This document shows positions 50,498-60,464 of a DNA stretch of 64,000 bases, piece after piece. Origin of the DNA: Piezodorus guildinii (taxonomy: Eukaryota > Arthropoda > Insecta > Hemiptera > Pentatomidae); contig CM041297.1 in the NCBI GenBank assembly GCA_023052935.1, positions 104,151,563 through 104,215,562 of the forward strand, read 5' to 3'. The notes beneath the pieces were generated by a model that searched no databases, was not told the origin of the DNA, and was given only the letters and a program-made list of their open reading frames with translations. Both the position numbers and the translations under genes were made by a program. Positions within the stretch are counted from its first letter, which is position 1. Every line of letters starts with the position of its first letter.

Positions 50498-51868
50498 TTA
50501 AGGATTTCTTGCAGAAGTGATGAGGTGGGATACGAGGTTAGTTAGAAGAGATAGTAGGGGAGTCACGACTGATTTCAGTTCAGTGATAAAGGATGTTAAG
50601 AGACTGGTGATATCTGTTGCGTTAGATGGAGGAGGAATAAGTGGAATTTGATGTTGATGGGATTTTTGGGGCTCGGGTTGGGTTAGAGGAAGAGAATATT
50701 GAGGTTGGGGCTGGGGGTGTTGAGGTTTTGGTTGTTCCTGCGGCAGGGCCTCACAATTCTTATTTTTCTCACCACCTCCTAGAAGTTGGGCAAAGGACAC
50801 ATTAGAGTTGATGAGGTTTGAAGTTATTCTTCTTGGAGTAGAGGAATATTCTGTGGACTGCGGTTTCAGAAATTTCAGTTTTAGATTTTTGTAAACCTGG
50901 CATCCTTTATAATTAGCTGGGTGTCCTTTCAGGCATAGCGCACACACCGCTGGAGTTTGTCTTGATTTGATGCATTCATCAGATTTGTGGGGGTCTCCAC
51001 ATTTCACGCAACGTGGCAAGTGATGACAATAGTGCTTGGTATGGCCATATGCCTGGCAGTTGTGGCATTGGACCATTTCTTTCTTCACGTACGGCTTTTC
51101 AACTGTTACTTTGGTGTAATACAGTCTTTGGATATCGTAGACCTTTTCAACTCCAGGTGAGGGTTCTAAATCAACGAAGAAGAGGGGTAGAGCTATCTTC
51201 CTAGTTCCATCGGTGCCGGATCTATTTTCCTTCATAACGTTTGTTATTTGACGAACCTTGAAACCCAGTGCCGTCAATTCTTCTTCAATGTCTTCAGCAG
51301 GCGTTGAGGGATGAAGATTTCTAATGACTACCCGCAAGGAGCGCTCCTGCCGAAGCTGGTAGGTGTGGAACTCTGCCTTCGTGTCCGTCAGATATTTAAC
51401 GATTTTCCGGTATGAGTCTGCTGTTTCCGGAGAAATCTTAGTATCAGTACTTCTGCTAAGGCACGAGTAAGTGCCGGGATCAATAATTTTATTTATTTGG
51501 GTGCAGAGCAATTGAAAATTTTTTATATTTTTGACGAATATCGGGGGAGGCCGAGGCTCTCTAGGCGTTGGTATTGACTCCATAGCATCTTTATCAGATT
51601 GGAGAATCTGGTATGGGTTGGGCGTGAAGAAAGGAGATTCTTCGGATAACCCCTGGGATGAAGTGCCTGGTTGTGGTTCATCTGATACATTTGTGGGAGT
51701 AACTGGTGGACTATTTTTTTTATTATTACGCCGTGAACGGGTCTTAGCTGGTGGAGAATGCTGAGGTGTTGAAAGTGCTGAATTTAGATTATTAGAGGCC
51801 CTGGTAGACCCAGCGGATCGAGATCTTTTGGTAACTTTGCTGGACATTACTTGATGGAAATATCTCAT
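50498..51868 (-). CDS. J-B ORF1, Gag-like protein with three CCHC knuckles
   Basis: 456 residues from the first ATG (51868-51866); a second ATG at 51847-51845 would give 449. The frame is open upstream to 51925 but without ATG. The N-terminal 100 residues are Ser/Pro/Lys-rich (KRSRSAGSTRASN). Next comes a PRE_C2HC-like region with RPPPIFVKNI and VVIRNLHPSTP, then the knuckles CHNCQAYGHTKHYC, CVKCGDPHKSDEC and CALCLKGHPANYKGC (about residues 268-323). The tail is Pro/Gln-rich. It should bind and package element RNA. The stop TAA is immediately followed by the ORF2 ATG in the same frame, so ORF2 could be made by termination-reinitiation or rarely by readthrough. Confidence 0.94.
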   Translation of the reverse strand: MRYFHQVMSSKVTKRSRSAGSTRASNNLNSALSTPQHSPPAKTRSRRNNKKNSPPVTPTNVSDEPQPGTSSQGLSEESPFFTPNPYQILQSDKDAMESIPTPREPRPPPIFVKNIKNFQLLCTQINKIIDPGTYSCLSRSTDTKISPETADSYRKIVKYLTDTKAEFHTYQLRQERSLRVVIRNLHPSTPAEDIEEELTALGFKVRQITNVMKENRSGTDGTRKIALPLFFVDLEPSPGVEKVYDIQRLYYTKVTVEKPYVKKEMVQCHNCQAYGHTKHYCHHLPRCVKCGDPHKSDECIKSRQTPAVCALCLKGHPANYKGCQVYKNLKLKFLKPQSTEYSSTPRRITSNLINSNVSFAQLLGGGEKNKNCEALPQEQPKPQHPQPQPQYSLPLTQPEPQKSHQHQIPLIPPPSNATDITSLLTSFITELKSVVTPLLSLLTNLVSHLITSARNP

Positions 51869-51922
51869 TTTCGCATAAATAGGTGGTTTAGAGAAGAAAG
51901 AAAAAGAAGAGGGAAAAGAAAA

Positions 51923-51959
<37 letters not shown>

Positions 51960-52309
51960 ACGTCTGCGTGTTATAATTTAATAATGTTCAACACAGGAAC
52001 GTGCCCCTACCAGAGCTGGCGGAACACTGAGCTCGTGGCCCACGTGAAGTCGTGGGAGTGGGGGGCTTCCCTATGGCCGCTATGAGTGTGATAAGGCCTC
52101 GTATACACACGGCTACACTGTTCACTATTAGACACTCTAAATAAAAACAGTACTCACTGTGGGATTACTACCAATGTAGACCACTGTTGTCCAGCTACTT
52201 CATGGTTGATTTCAAATCGAAAAAAACATGCAGTGACTACACAAAGATTGAAGTTCCAAGAGAACGATGTAAAACGTGACTGTTTATATCTAGCGCATGC
52301 GCAGAACTC
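51869..52309 (-). promoter_or_regulatory. J-B 5' UTR with a T34 homopolymer
   Basis: On the minus strand the leader ends with a 34-T run (51957-51924 in plus coordinates) followed by pyrimidine-rich sequence, about 55 nt before the first ATG. The extreme 5' end reads CGAGTTCTGCGCATGCGC. Jockey-type elements rely on an internal promoter in this region. No TATA-like element is obvious. Confidence 0.6.
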
Positions 52310-52320
52310 GGGGAAAATCT
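52310..52320. repeat. Target-site duplication, right copy (J-B)
   Basis: GGGGAAAATCT, identical to 47351-47361. Confidence 0.93.
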
Positions 52321-53589
52321 AGCTACTTTTACTATTAATTTCACCTACTATTTATCTGATTTTCATATATCCCATTATTAAAAAAGTTTGGATGGCTAGA
52401 GTGTGTTTATTATAATTGGTACACAATTAATTTTAAAATAAATGATCCGATGTTTTAGGCCTACTGATAAGAATGAATCATTTATCATGCTGAGTAATAA
52501 ATTCATGGTTATCATTTCCCTAGGCAAATGCCATGAATCGCAGATCGATAACGATTTCATATAAAACGATAAATGATAACACAATTACATACTCAGTGAT
52601 TATCAAATTTTTAAATTTAATTAGCATTGACTGACTCTCAAAGCAAATTCATTCCTCCCATCTCACCCATTTACAACGAATAATATATAATAACTAATAA
52701 AAGGCAATATCAGAAATATAATTCTTTATAAATTCTGTATTAAAACACGAATTTCAAGGAATTATTTTAATCTATTCTTCCTCAATGTGACAAGACATAA
52801 AAAAATCAAAGAAATGAAATCAGCATTCTTGAGACTAAGAGATATAAGGAAAGATGCAGGGAAAAAAAGTCCGAACGAAACATGTTTTATCACCTAAAAT
52901 GGAACTTTTTAAATTTTCCTTATGTCCTCATGTAACAATCTATTTTTTTTTTTTTACCAGAGATTGGGATTATTATTAGAAGAGCTCTAAAAACATTAAC
53001 GTTTCTTTAAGAAAATATCTCGTTACAGAAATTGAGACAAACAGCCCTAATAAACAACAATTTTATTTGTAATCATATCTTCTGTTTATTATATTATATT
53101 ATTATTAACGATATTGTTTATGAAAACTTTCAAATCGAAAAGCTGAATTTCGTAACAGTTAAAAAAATACCACACAAATTTATCATATATGAATATAAAG
53201 GTAGTGCGTTTAAATATATAAATACATAATTTTTTACACATATGTAACTTTTATCCCTTTAATTAAAAGGAATACAATTTCTTCTCCCCTATTGTATTGA
53301 ATTTCGTACATTAGAACTAATTGGATATTTTTCCTAATGAGTAGTCGTTATCGAAAATATACATTTCAAATATTAAAAAAATGTTTAGTGGACGAAATAA
53401 GAAAAAAAAAGAAATATTTAACAAAGCAGACATTTCTGTAAATGAGTGTAGTAATATAACTACACTATATAATGTATTGGTGCAAAGTTCAATATTTTAG
53501 ATACACAATATAATGCCTGATTGGTCAATCTGTTCAAAATGGCTATAGAAAAATATGTTATTTTGTAGTAAGTTAGCCTCTGGGCTGTA
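52321..53589. other. 1.27 kb AT-rich sequence, no gene seen
   Basis: Small frames (52396-52584 minus, 53032-53229 plus) have no motif. No repeat shared with the rest of the window. Confidence 0.5.
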
Positions 53590-54270
53590 ACTTTGTCTTT
53601 ACTTTAACTTACTTATATATAAAATTACGATATTTACATAAAATTACATGACCAAGTACCATAAAAAGGTCTGTGTGTAATAAATCTAGCTAAAAAACGA
53701 TTATTTGTATAAAACTTAAATTTAGATCTGATATGTGCATATGCATGACATATTACAGCAACTTTTCCAGGAAAATCGGCGTACGCACGGAAAGCTAGTT
53801 TAAACAATTCATTTTGCATATTTTTATAATTTTCTCAAAAACGGCTCAGATGATTATGATCTAATTCTGTGTGCTAATGAAAAATTATTGGATCATTGGA
53901 GTAAATATACGGATTTAAAAAGCCTGACAGAGCTTAAATTTCGATTTTAAATTTTTTTTTGATCTCTTAAGTACCTTTAATTCTGTAGATTCGTTACAAT
54001 TAACAAAATAATTTTATAAACATTGATAAAAACAGCTAAATATTCAATTTAATCGAAATAGATCACCAACTGAAGGAAAAAAAGAGCAAAAATATTTTGA
54101 ATGCAATATTTCTGTTTTTGAGCATGAGAACTGTGATATAGATGTATAATATATATCATACACAAAATTGTGAAAGTTAATATAGAGTAATGGAAAGTCG
54201 ATACAACTGACTGATGGTAGTGTATAATAATATAATAGATTATTTAATGAAACATATGACGTGTATCGAG
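53590..54270 (-). mobile_element. HLE-1 copy, old
   Basis: The plus strand starts TTTACTTTAACTTACTTATATA and runs through ACCAAGTACCATAAAAAGGTC, TTCTCAAAAACGGCTC and AATAATATAATAGATTATTT. About 20-25% diverged from the clean copies. LINE C follows directly, and a diverged HLE-1 continuation may be at 55130-55390. Confidence 0.65.
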
Positions 54271-54284
54271 AAAGGTTTAAATAT

Positions 54285-55105
54285 GGGTGCTAAGATTCCG
54301 GAATTGGGTACGCCGATGATTTGGAGCTGTTAGGGGAAGACACGGAAACTATACAAGTGCGTTAATAAAAACCAGTAAAGAAATAGGACTCGAATCAATA
54401 CCGATAAGACGAAATATATGATTAGTAGCAGAAACGATGGCGATATTGGTGATATTGATATACTTATCAGGGCATACGTTTAAACACGTAGAGAAATTCA
54501 AGTATTTAGGTTCAATGATAACAATTAAAAAAAAATCGAGAAAGAATCAAGTCCCGTTTAAAGTCGGGAAATGCGTGTTATTATTCTGTTGCTAAGTTAC
54601 TTAGCTCGCGACTTTTGTCTAAAAACTTGAAGGTTAGAATCTATAAAACCATTATTCTTTCGACGGTTCTTACGGATGTGAAACGTGGCCGCTTAATTTG
54701 ACAGATGAAGAACGGCTTAAGGTATTCGAAAATAAGGTACTGCGTAAAATATTTGGTCCAAAGAGAGATGAGGCCACTAGGAAGTTTAGAAGGTTGCACA
54801 ACACGGAATCGCGGAGCTTGTACTCTGTTAATATAATTGAGCTGATAGCATCGCGGAGACTCAAATGGGCGTGTAAAGTTGTTGGGCTCGGTGAGGAACG
54901 ACTTTCGAGAAAGTTGGTTTTCGCTGAATCGAATGGTAGGCGCCCGAAAGGTAGGCCGAAGCGTCGATAAGAGGATTGCATTAAGGCTGATCTCGGGGGC
55001 TTGGGCTTGGCCGGCGAACATTTGACGAGTTTGTGCAGGCGACGTTTGTTGGTATCGGCATCGAACCTTCGGGTTCGGTAAGCCTCTTATTATTATTATT
55101 GATGG
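54285..55105 (+). pseudogene. LINE C reverse transcriptase, palm to C-terminus
   Basis: Around 54305-54340 the plus strand gives YADDLELLGEDTE after a GT start, the catalytic YADD block. FKHVEKFKYLGSMI follows near 54480. After frameshifts come ETWPLNLTDEERLKVFENKV, LRKIFGPKRDEATRKFRRLH, then IIELIASRRLKWACKVVGLG and GRRPKGRPKRR. It ends with the family tail GTTCGGTAAGCCTCTTATTATTATT. Same family as 28548-28887 and 22040-22466. Multiple stops. Confidence 0.82.
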
Positions 55106-55129
55106 AACTAGTACTCAACAAGTATCTTG

Positions 55130-55390
55130 GTAATTAAAATGATTTAAATGCACTATGAAGTAGTTCTAAAGACATTAAAGAAAAATATTATACGATAAAT
55201 TTTATCTTACATACAAAGTTATGAAAGTTAATCTAAAGTGGTGATAATTGAATAAACTTAAGTTGTTATTATACGCAAGAATTTTAGATTGTTATGTTAT
55301 TAAATCTAATAAACCTGTTTCCAACTAAACTGACTATAATTCATTAAACTGTTTTCAAATAGTTAAATTAATGTGTATTAGAACTATCAA
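55130..55390 (-). repeat. Probable HLE-1 continuation, decayed
   Basis: TTATCTTACATACAAAGTTATGAAAGTTAAT and TAAACCTGTTTCCAACTAAACT recall the HLE-1 segment after the ATACCGTTGGAAAGC block. Similarity is weak. Confidence 0.35.
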
Positions 55391-55761
55391 GGGAACTAGA
55401 TGTAATATGTGCATATTTTAGCAATTTATTAATTTTGTTTTGTTTTTTCTTTTTTCTACGCCAATAAATATACTGACGGTTCTTCGTACCACATAGTCGT
55501 TAAGACTCTTAAATACATTCCAGTAACTGCCAGACCCGATGGAATTGTAACGGAGTAAATGTCACCGAGGTTGGTTTATCGTCAGTGCCGAAGTAACAGC
55601 TATATGGACCGCCCATTAGCTCTGCTCCGTTTATCACAGGGGCACTGCTCCAATATTAGTCCACTGTGTGGGTGATAGCTGATGGATAGCCACAATGGTC
55701 TTGTGCCTTTCTCTATTCTGAAGTGATGGATAGAAAAATTAAGAAAATAAAAGCATGATTG
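55391..55761. other. Unassigned sequence, no gene seen
   Basis: About 55480-55720 is less AT-rich but has stops in all frames and no motif. Confidence 0.4.
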
Positions 55762-55769
55762 TGAAAATT

Positions 55770-56017
55770 GTTTCTTTATTTAACGTCATTTTATGCTACT
55801 GTGCCTGATTGGACGATGCTACAGTGGGAGTCCTAAATTTTTCCAGGTTTAATTAGGTGGCTCAGGACTACCTTTTTACGTTCCCTCCGAAGAACAGTGT
55901 AACTGAGGATTTTTTACTTTCATTAAGAAATCCTAGGACCACCTGCGGGTTTAAACCTGTGACCTTTGGCAGAGAAGGCTGTTATGCTAGCCACCCTGCT
56001 ACATTTGATCCCTATCA
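55770..56017 (-). mobile_element. SINE-1 copy, minus strand
   Basis: Matches 10656-10944 (CGATGCTACAGTGGGAGTCC, GGATTTTTTACT, TGCGGGTTTAAACCTGTGAC as decayed B box, GCTAGCCACCCTGCTAC). Contains a small deletion around TTAATTAGGTGG. Flanked by TGAAAATT (55762-55769, 56018-56025). Confidence 0.85.
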
Positions 56018-56149
56018 TGAAAATTAAATAGGAAGGTAGATTAGACAGAAAAGTAAATTTTATTCTGTAACTTTCTAAGAATAACAATAGTGTACCAAAA
56101 CTAAGTGTTGTGTGTTGCATAAAAAAAAGAAGAAATATATGTTAAAAAA

Positions 56150-56790
56150 AACAAATTTCTAGTTCTAATATTTAATTCCCATATGGTTTTTACTATTTTT
56201 TGGTTTAAAATGTTTTTGAAAACTTTCTCTGTAACTTTATTTAATCTTTCATTATCTGTAATTGTAATAACTTTTTTACAAAAATTGTTTACTATAATAT
56301 ACTTGATATGATACGAATAGCGTGAAAAATAATTAAGAATTTTGTTACTACTATTTACTTTTATGGCCCATTGTGTGATGATTTTTTTTCCCTTTTCTAA
56401 TCATCGTCATCTCCAGGAATCTTAATTTGCCTTCTTTTTTTATTTCTATAGTAAACTTCAATTTTTCATGATAATTATTAAGAAATTTTAGAAAATCCCC
56501 TAGTACGTTCTTTTTTATTACGCAAATTATGTCATCTACATACTTTACTAATAGTTCTACATTTATACCTGCACTTTCTAAAGCGTTATTAATCAACACG
56601 ATACCTGATAAATATACAGATAAAACCCCACCCATTCGTAAAAGAAATAATTGTCAATATATCTTCCCATTATATTTGAAAATGAGACAGTTTTAGTATA
56701 AACTAATCCTTTTTTAAAATATGTAAACATTATTGACCGAGTAATCATGATTTTATATACACATAAATTAACACATAACACATAGAACAT
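56150..56790 (-). pseudogene. Penelope-like element reverse transcriptase pseudogene
   Basis: Minus strand, across frame breaks. First ITRSIMFTYFKKGLVYTKT, then a GLPMGG-like start in MGGVLSVYLSGIVLINNALE. Next LLVKYVDDIICVIKK with YVDD catalytic pair, FLKFLNNYHEKLKFTIEIKK and GKLRFLEMTMIRK. Downstream ILNYFSRYSYHIKYIIVNNF, CKKVITITDNERLN and EKVFKNILNQ. The order MGxxLSxxL, YVDD, LNxxHxxLKFTxE, LxFLDxxxxRK and YHxKYNIV is characteristic of Penelope-like RTs. The GIY-YIG endonuclease end is not visible. Frameshifted and truncated. Confidence 0.82.
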
Positions 56791-56889
56791 TAAATTGAAA
56801 TATTTTAAAACGCTATGAATACATATGTGACTTACATTATTTATAAAAGTAATGTATACGACATATTAAGCTATATATATATAAAATGA

Positions 56890-57275
56890 TAACGGAATTT
56901 TAGTTTCCGCTAACTCTTAAACCACGGTTTTCACCACTATTTAGGGCATTGTTCCTGAAGGTTTATAAGTAAAATACATTGCAATTAACTTTTCTTTAAA
57001 CAAAAAAAAATTTTTTCTGTGACCAAATCATAAGCAAATTATTCCTGAAATATAAGTGGTGACATATACGTATAATATACCGTTGGAAAGCGCAAGATTT
57101 TAGAAAAGTAATAACTCGTATAAAATAAATCGTACAAGTTAATATAATGTAGTTATAAGCCCATAAACTTATGATCAAATGTTATTTGTAATGTTGTGGA
57201 TGAGGGAGGTTGGTGATTCATGGTGATCGTACAGGTTATATTCTTCCATACAGTACTCAAGATTTCAGAAAAAAA
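56890..57275 (-). repeat. Repeat R2, copy 3 (longest)
   Basis: The reverse complement matches 23690-23960 in its first part and 25385-25590 in its second. Plus-strand landmarks: GTTTCCGCTAACTCTTAAACC, CCTGAAATATAAGTGG, ACCGTTGGAAAGCGCAAG, CATGGTGATCGTACAGG. No coding frame. Confidence 0.65.
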
Positions 57276-57279
57276 TAAA

Positions 57280-57283
<4 letters not shown>

Positions 57284-57346
<63 letters not shown>
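57284..57346. repeat. (TA)n microsatellite
   Basis: About 31 TA units, adjoining the LINE F fragment. Tyr-Ile frames on both strands are artefacts. Confidence 0.95.
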
Positions 57347-57348
<2 letters not shown>

Positions 57349-57870
57349 ATTAACTCCCACCACCCATTTTACGTCTACAGCCTTCTGGTATTTAAATCCT
57401 CAACCCATCACCAGGAAACAAGTCCCGTCTGTCTGACCTCCAAACTCCTTTACACAGAACCAAAAAATACGATTGCTCCTTTTTAGCCCGTTCCACTGCC
57501 TTATGGAATACTCTCCCTTCAAACATCCGACATGCTCCTTCCCTACCATCATTCAAATCCCTCCTCTTTTAATATTTACTTTCTCTCCAGTCCGATGTAA
57601 GCTAATTTTTAATTTGTATTATGCCTATTTATGTGAGGTGATTTGTTTATATACTTTAATGAGATGTAAAAGATATATTTTAGGTTGATTCTTATTTTTT
57701 TTTTTTTTGAATATGTACATAGAGATGTCACAATGACCTTTTATTTATTTTTCTTCTTTTTTTTTGTTATTTAAATGTAGTTATATATTGTTTTAGGCCA
57801 GATATAAATTATTATTTTGACCATTAATGTTATTCTAAAGGGCCATTGTCCCAGAATAAAGTTTATTTTC
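57347..57870 (+). mobile_element. LINE F 3' end with terminal hairpin and TATC tail
   Basis: Plus strand: HPFYVYSLLVFKSSTHHQET in one frame, then PFHCLMEYSPFKHPTCSFPT out of frame where LWNTLPSNIRHAPSLPSFKS-like residues can be read. The 3' UTR ends with the hairpin GGGCCATTGTCCC (57840-57852), AGAATAAAG and a TATC repeat that runs into (TA)n. Confidence 0.72.
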
Positions 57871-57888
57871 TATCTATCTATCTATCTA

Positions 57889-57958
<70 letters not shown>
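57871..57958. repeat. (TATC)n-(TA)n microsatellite
   Basis: Five to six TATC units followed by about 33 TA units, at the LINE F tail. Confidence 0.93.
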
Positions 57959-57960
<2 letters not shown>

Positions 57961-58489
57961 AATTTGTTAACATAAATAGAAAGTTGTTATAAATTAACAT
58001 TGTTAATAATTATTTCTACATTTAGATCCTTTCACAAAAATAATAATTCCGTTGTAAACTAAAAGGGACTCCCATGGAAACTAAATTAATATAAATACAT
58101 TAAATTGTACTTTAAAAAAGTTCATAAGAAATATAAAACAGTAATAGATCAAATAAAATAGGAATCGTTAAAAATAAACTAAACAAATTTTTCAATCATT
58201 TCAATCATCCCATTGTTGTTGACTGACGCCTTTCAGCTCACACAACCACCCTGAAGAAGGCCTATAATTTAGGCCGAAACGTCGGCACCAATAAATTAAG
58301 TTTACTCTTAATTGTGTGTTAAATTGACTGCACCCTCAACCAACTTATCTCATAAACCAATTTTCGGTTTCTTGACCAATCTATGTTTCTAATTCCTGCC
58401 GATGATTGAATATAATAATGAAAATATGTTATATAATAAACATAATTATTTCTTGCTATATGCACTTTTCGTTACTATGAACACATAAT
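57959..58489. other. AT-rich sequence containing a hammerhead-like motif
   Basis: No gene. The motif at 58251-58285 is listed separately. Confidence 0.5.
58251..58285 (+). other. CTGAAGA...GCCGAAACGTCGG motif (hammerhead-like)
   Basis: CTGAAGA fits CUGANGA. It is followed by one extra A and a perfect 6-bp helix GGCCTA/TAGGCC, then GAAACGTCGG. This is the best stem of the four copies. The extra A between CUGANGA and the helix is unlike the canonical hammerhead. Confidence 0.45.
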
Positions 58490-58592
58490 CCCAAAGTAAT
58501 TGACTATTAATTGTTCAAACTGAATTTTATGAAACATAAATGACACCACATTTAAATTGTACCTGTGTGAAGCAAGGGCAGATCGCTAGTAA
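58490..58592 (+). repeat. Repeat R3, Helitron-like CTAG terminus
   Basis: AACATAAATGACACCACATT, then AAGGGCAGATCGCTAG followed by T. Reverse complement of 22467-22600. It ends CTAG with a 3' T, as Helitrons do when inserted between A and T. Confidence 0.5.
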
Positions 58593-58741
58593 AAAATAAA
58601 AATTTACATGTGTGTACATTAGGGATATTGGAATTATACTGCTCACTCCTAGGACAATAATATAGAGAAAAATACTTCTTGTTTTTACATATTTGTAGTG
58701 GTCCTCATTTTAGAATGGAATATATTTTTAAAAAAATTAAC

Positions 58742-58778
58742 ATTTATTAATTTAACGTCACTTTATGCAATTGTGTTG
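58742..58778 (-). mobile_element. SINE-1 tail scrap
   Basis: ATTTAACGTCACTTTATGC matches the 3' end of SINE-1 (reverse complement); similarity stops after about 35 bp. Confidence 0.55.
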
Positions 58779-58849
58779 TAAAATGTGTACGTAGCGTATT
58801 TTCCGGGTAATTTGAATAAAAACTTTAGATTCTTGTAAATTTTTTTAAT

Positions 58850-59045
58850 TAACTATGTATGTCCTATTTTGATCAATTTAATGTTGCCATCTTTCAGGTA
58901 TTGTTTTTTAATTTGGTCATCACTTGCAGTTGAAGGACGACCCGAACGCTTTGCCTCTTTTCTAAGCCAAAATTTTCGGTTCTGAACCGAGCAAACTACT
59001 TACGAACGTTGCTTTCTCCTAAGGCATAAGTATACATAAGGCATA
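58850..59045 (-). pseudogene. Mariner-type transposase N-terminal scrap
   Basis: The minus strand, with frame shifts, gives FARFRTENFGLEK followed by KRSGRPSTASDDQIKKQYLK. This is the W(F)xxFRxGNFxLED...RSGRPSTVDDDQIK linker between the two HTH motifs of mariner transposases. No TIRs seen. Distinct from the two longer mariner copies. Confidence 0.65.
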
Positions 59046-59112
59046 TTTTTTTTACCTCTGTGCTGAGAATTTTCCATTTTGAAAATAATAAATCATTAAA
59101 TAACGAAAATGA

Positions 59113-59255
59113 TTTTTTTTATTGAGCAATATTACAATGTGTCCAATTCAGGACATTTTTAATAGTGATAACGTACAACATTCATACTACATTCACACGA
59201 TATATACAAAACAATAAATTTATATAATAATAATAATAAAATAAAATCTTTCATT
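59113..59255 (-). mobile_element. Solo J-B-type LINE 3' UTR
   Basis: TTTTTTATTGAGCAATATTACAATGTGTCC and ACATTCATACTACATTCACACGATATATAC match the 3' UTR at 18541-18710 (TTTTATTGAGAAAATTTTAC; CATACTACATTCATACAATA). An extreme 5' truncation. Confidence 0.7.
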
Positions 59256-59264
59256 TTGAACAAG

Positions 59265-59560
59265 CAATTTACCATTTAAGGATAAGGAATCTCGTTCGAA
59301 GCCTAGGCATAATAGCATCTTAACTAATCCTTTTTGGGAATAAGTAAACTTTATTGACGAAGTAAACATCTTTTTTATAAATATATTGAGGATTAAATTG
59401 ATTGATTTAAAAACGCTACAAACTTATTTTGCAACCTAAAATGACTAATATAATGATAATGACTTACATAATATATACATAAGTATACTACTTAGATTAT
59501 ACGGCATATAAACATAGAGATACTATCATTACACGTGTTGATGCAACAGAATGTATTTAT
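59265..59560 (-). repeat. Penelope-related fragment
   Basis: Similar to 56700-56870: AACTAATCCTTTTTGGGAATAAGTAAAC versus AACTAATCCTTTTTTAAAATATGTAAAC, then GACTTACATAATAT. Frames are lost. Probably a second copy of the same element. Confidence 0.45.
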
Positions 59561-60180
59561 TTATTTATAATAGTATATTATTGTATACAAGGCACAACAG
59601 TGTTTTTACTATGCGTTTTATTGTTGCCTAATGCCCGATAATGCAGTTAGTGTGTCTTTCAGTGATTGTCATTGATAACATGAATTCCACGGGCCACATG
59701 TTATATGCACGATCACAAACACTGTCGAAGAAGGCGTCTCTAAGAGATACTTCGAATCTGTGCCAGGCACCAAGCATGCTAAAATACATTAGCACTGTAC
59801 TTTCAAAATTATTCATTCCGTTTATTTAATTTTTTTTTTTTTAGCAAGTTAAAAGAACATATTTTATTTTCTACATGATTTGTTATTATCAGTCAATTTT
59901 AGGCATTGATTTCATTCATTATTTTTTTTTTTTTTTTGTATATTCAAAGAGCTATTTTTAATTTATTATTATTATATTTCAAAAAACTAATACAGATATG
60001 TAATATTTGTACCTTTTTCCTACAATACTTTCTACAAACTACCAGAGCGTTCACATAATACATCAACTTTTTTTATCTTTCACCAGCCATAACTCGGCGG
60101 CCAATTCATTTTAAACTCCATTACGGTGAGGTTACAATACTGCTCACTCCAATGATATCATAGAAATAAAAAAGTTTTTA
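59561..60180. other. Unassigned; less AT-rich island at 59620-59810
   Basis: The island has open frames on both strands (minus 59628-59816, plus 59641-59829, about 62 codons each) without recognised motifs. It stands out in composition from its T-rich flanks. It could be a host exon, a conserved non-coding piece or an unknown element. Confidence 0.35.
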
Positions 60181-60194
60181 TATTATATATGTTT

Positions 60195-60397
60195 GTTTGT
60201 TTATTTATTTAACGTCACTTTTTGCTGCTGTGGCTAATCGGACGATGCTACAGTGGGAGTCCTAAATTTTGCCTATCCAGATTTTATTAGGATAGGGATC
60301 TTTAACGAGTACCTGACATCGCACAGGCTTGGGACCACCTTTTAACGTCCCCTCCGAAGGACGGCGTAACTAAGGATTTTTTACTCCCATTAAAAAA
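60195..60397 (-). mobile_element. 5'-truncated SINE-1 with perfect 14-bp duplication
   Basis: Flanked by TATTATATATGTTT at 60181-60194 and 60398-60411. Contains the 3' body and tail (GTTTGTTTATTTATTTAACG) but stops before the tRNA-like head, so it lacks the A and B boxes. The body is nearly identical to 10656-10944, so the insertion is young. Confidence 0.9.
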
Positions 60398-60464
60398 TAT
60401 TATATATGTTTATCGAAGCTTAGAATGAAATATGAGCAGTAAAATCATTTTAATCTTTTTTTTT

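Larger units (their letters stand above)
47362..52309 (-). mobile_element. Full-length, structurally intact Jockey-clade LINE J-B
   Basis: 4.95 kb, minus strand, with a perfect 11-bp target duplication, a short poly(A) tail (T-run 47362-47370), 3' UTR of about 440 bp, intact ORF2 (894 codons), intact ORF1 and a 5' UTR of about 440 bp. No frameshift or premature stop was seen. Truncated relatives at 18537-19413 and 26440-27792 and a solo 3' UTR at 59113-59255 show the lineage has been active repeatedly. It is the only element in the window that could be autonomous. Confidence 0.95.

Noticed and set aside
55480..55720. Less AT-rich stretch as a possible coding exon
   Set aside because: Stops in all frames and no recognisable motif.
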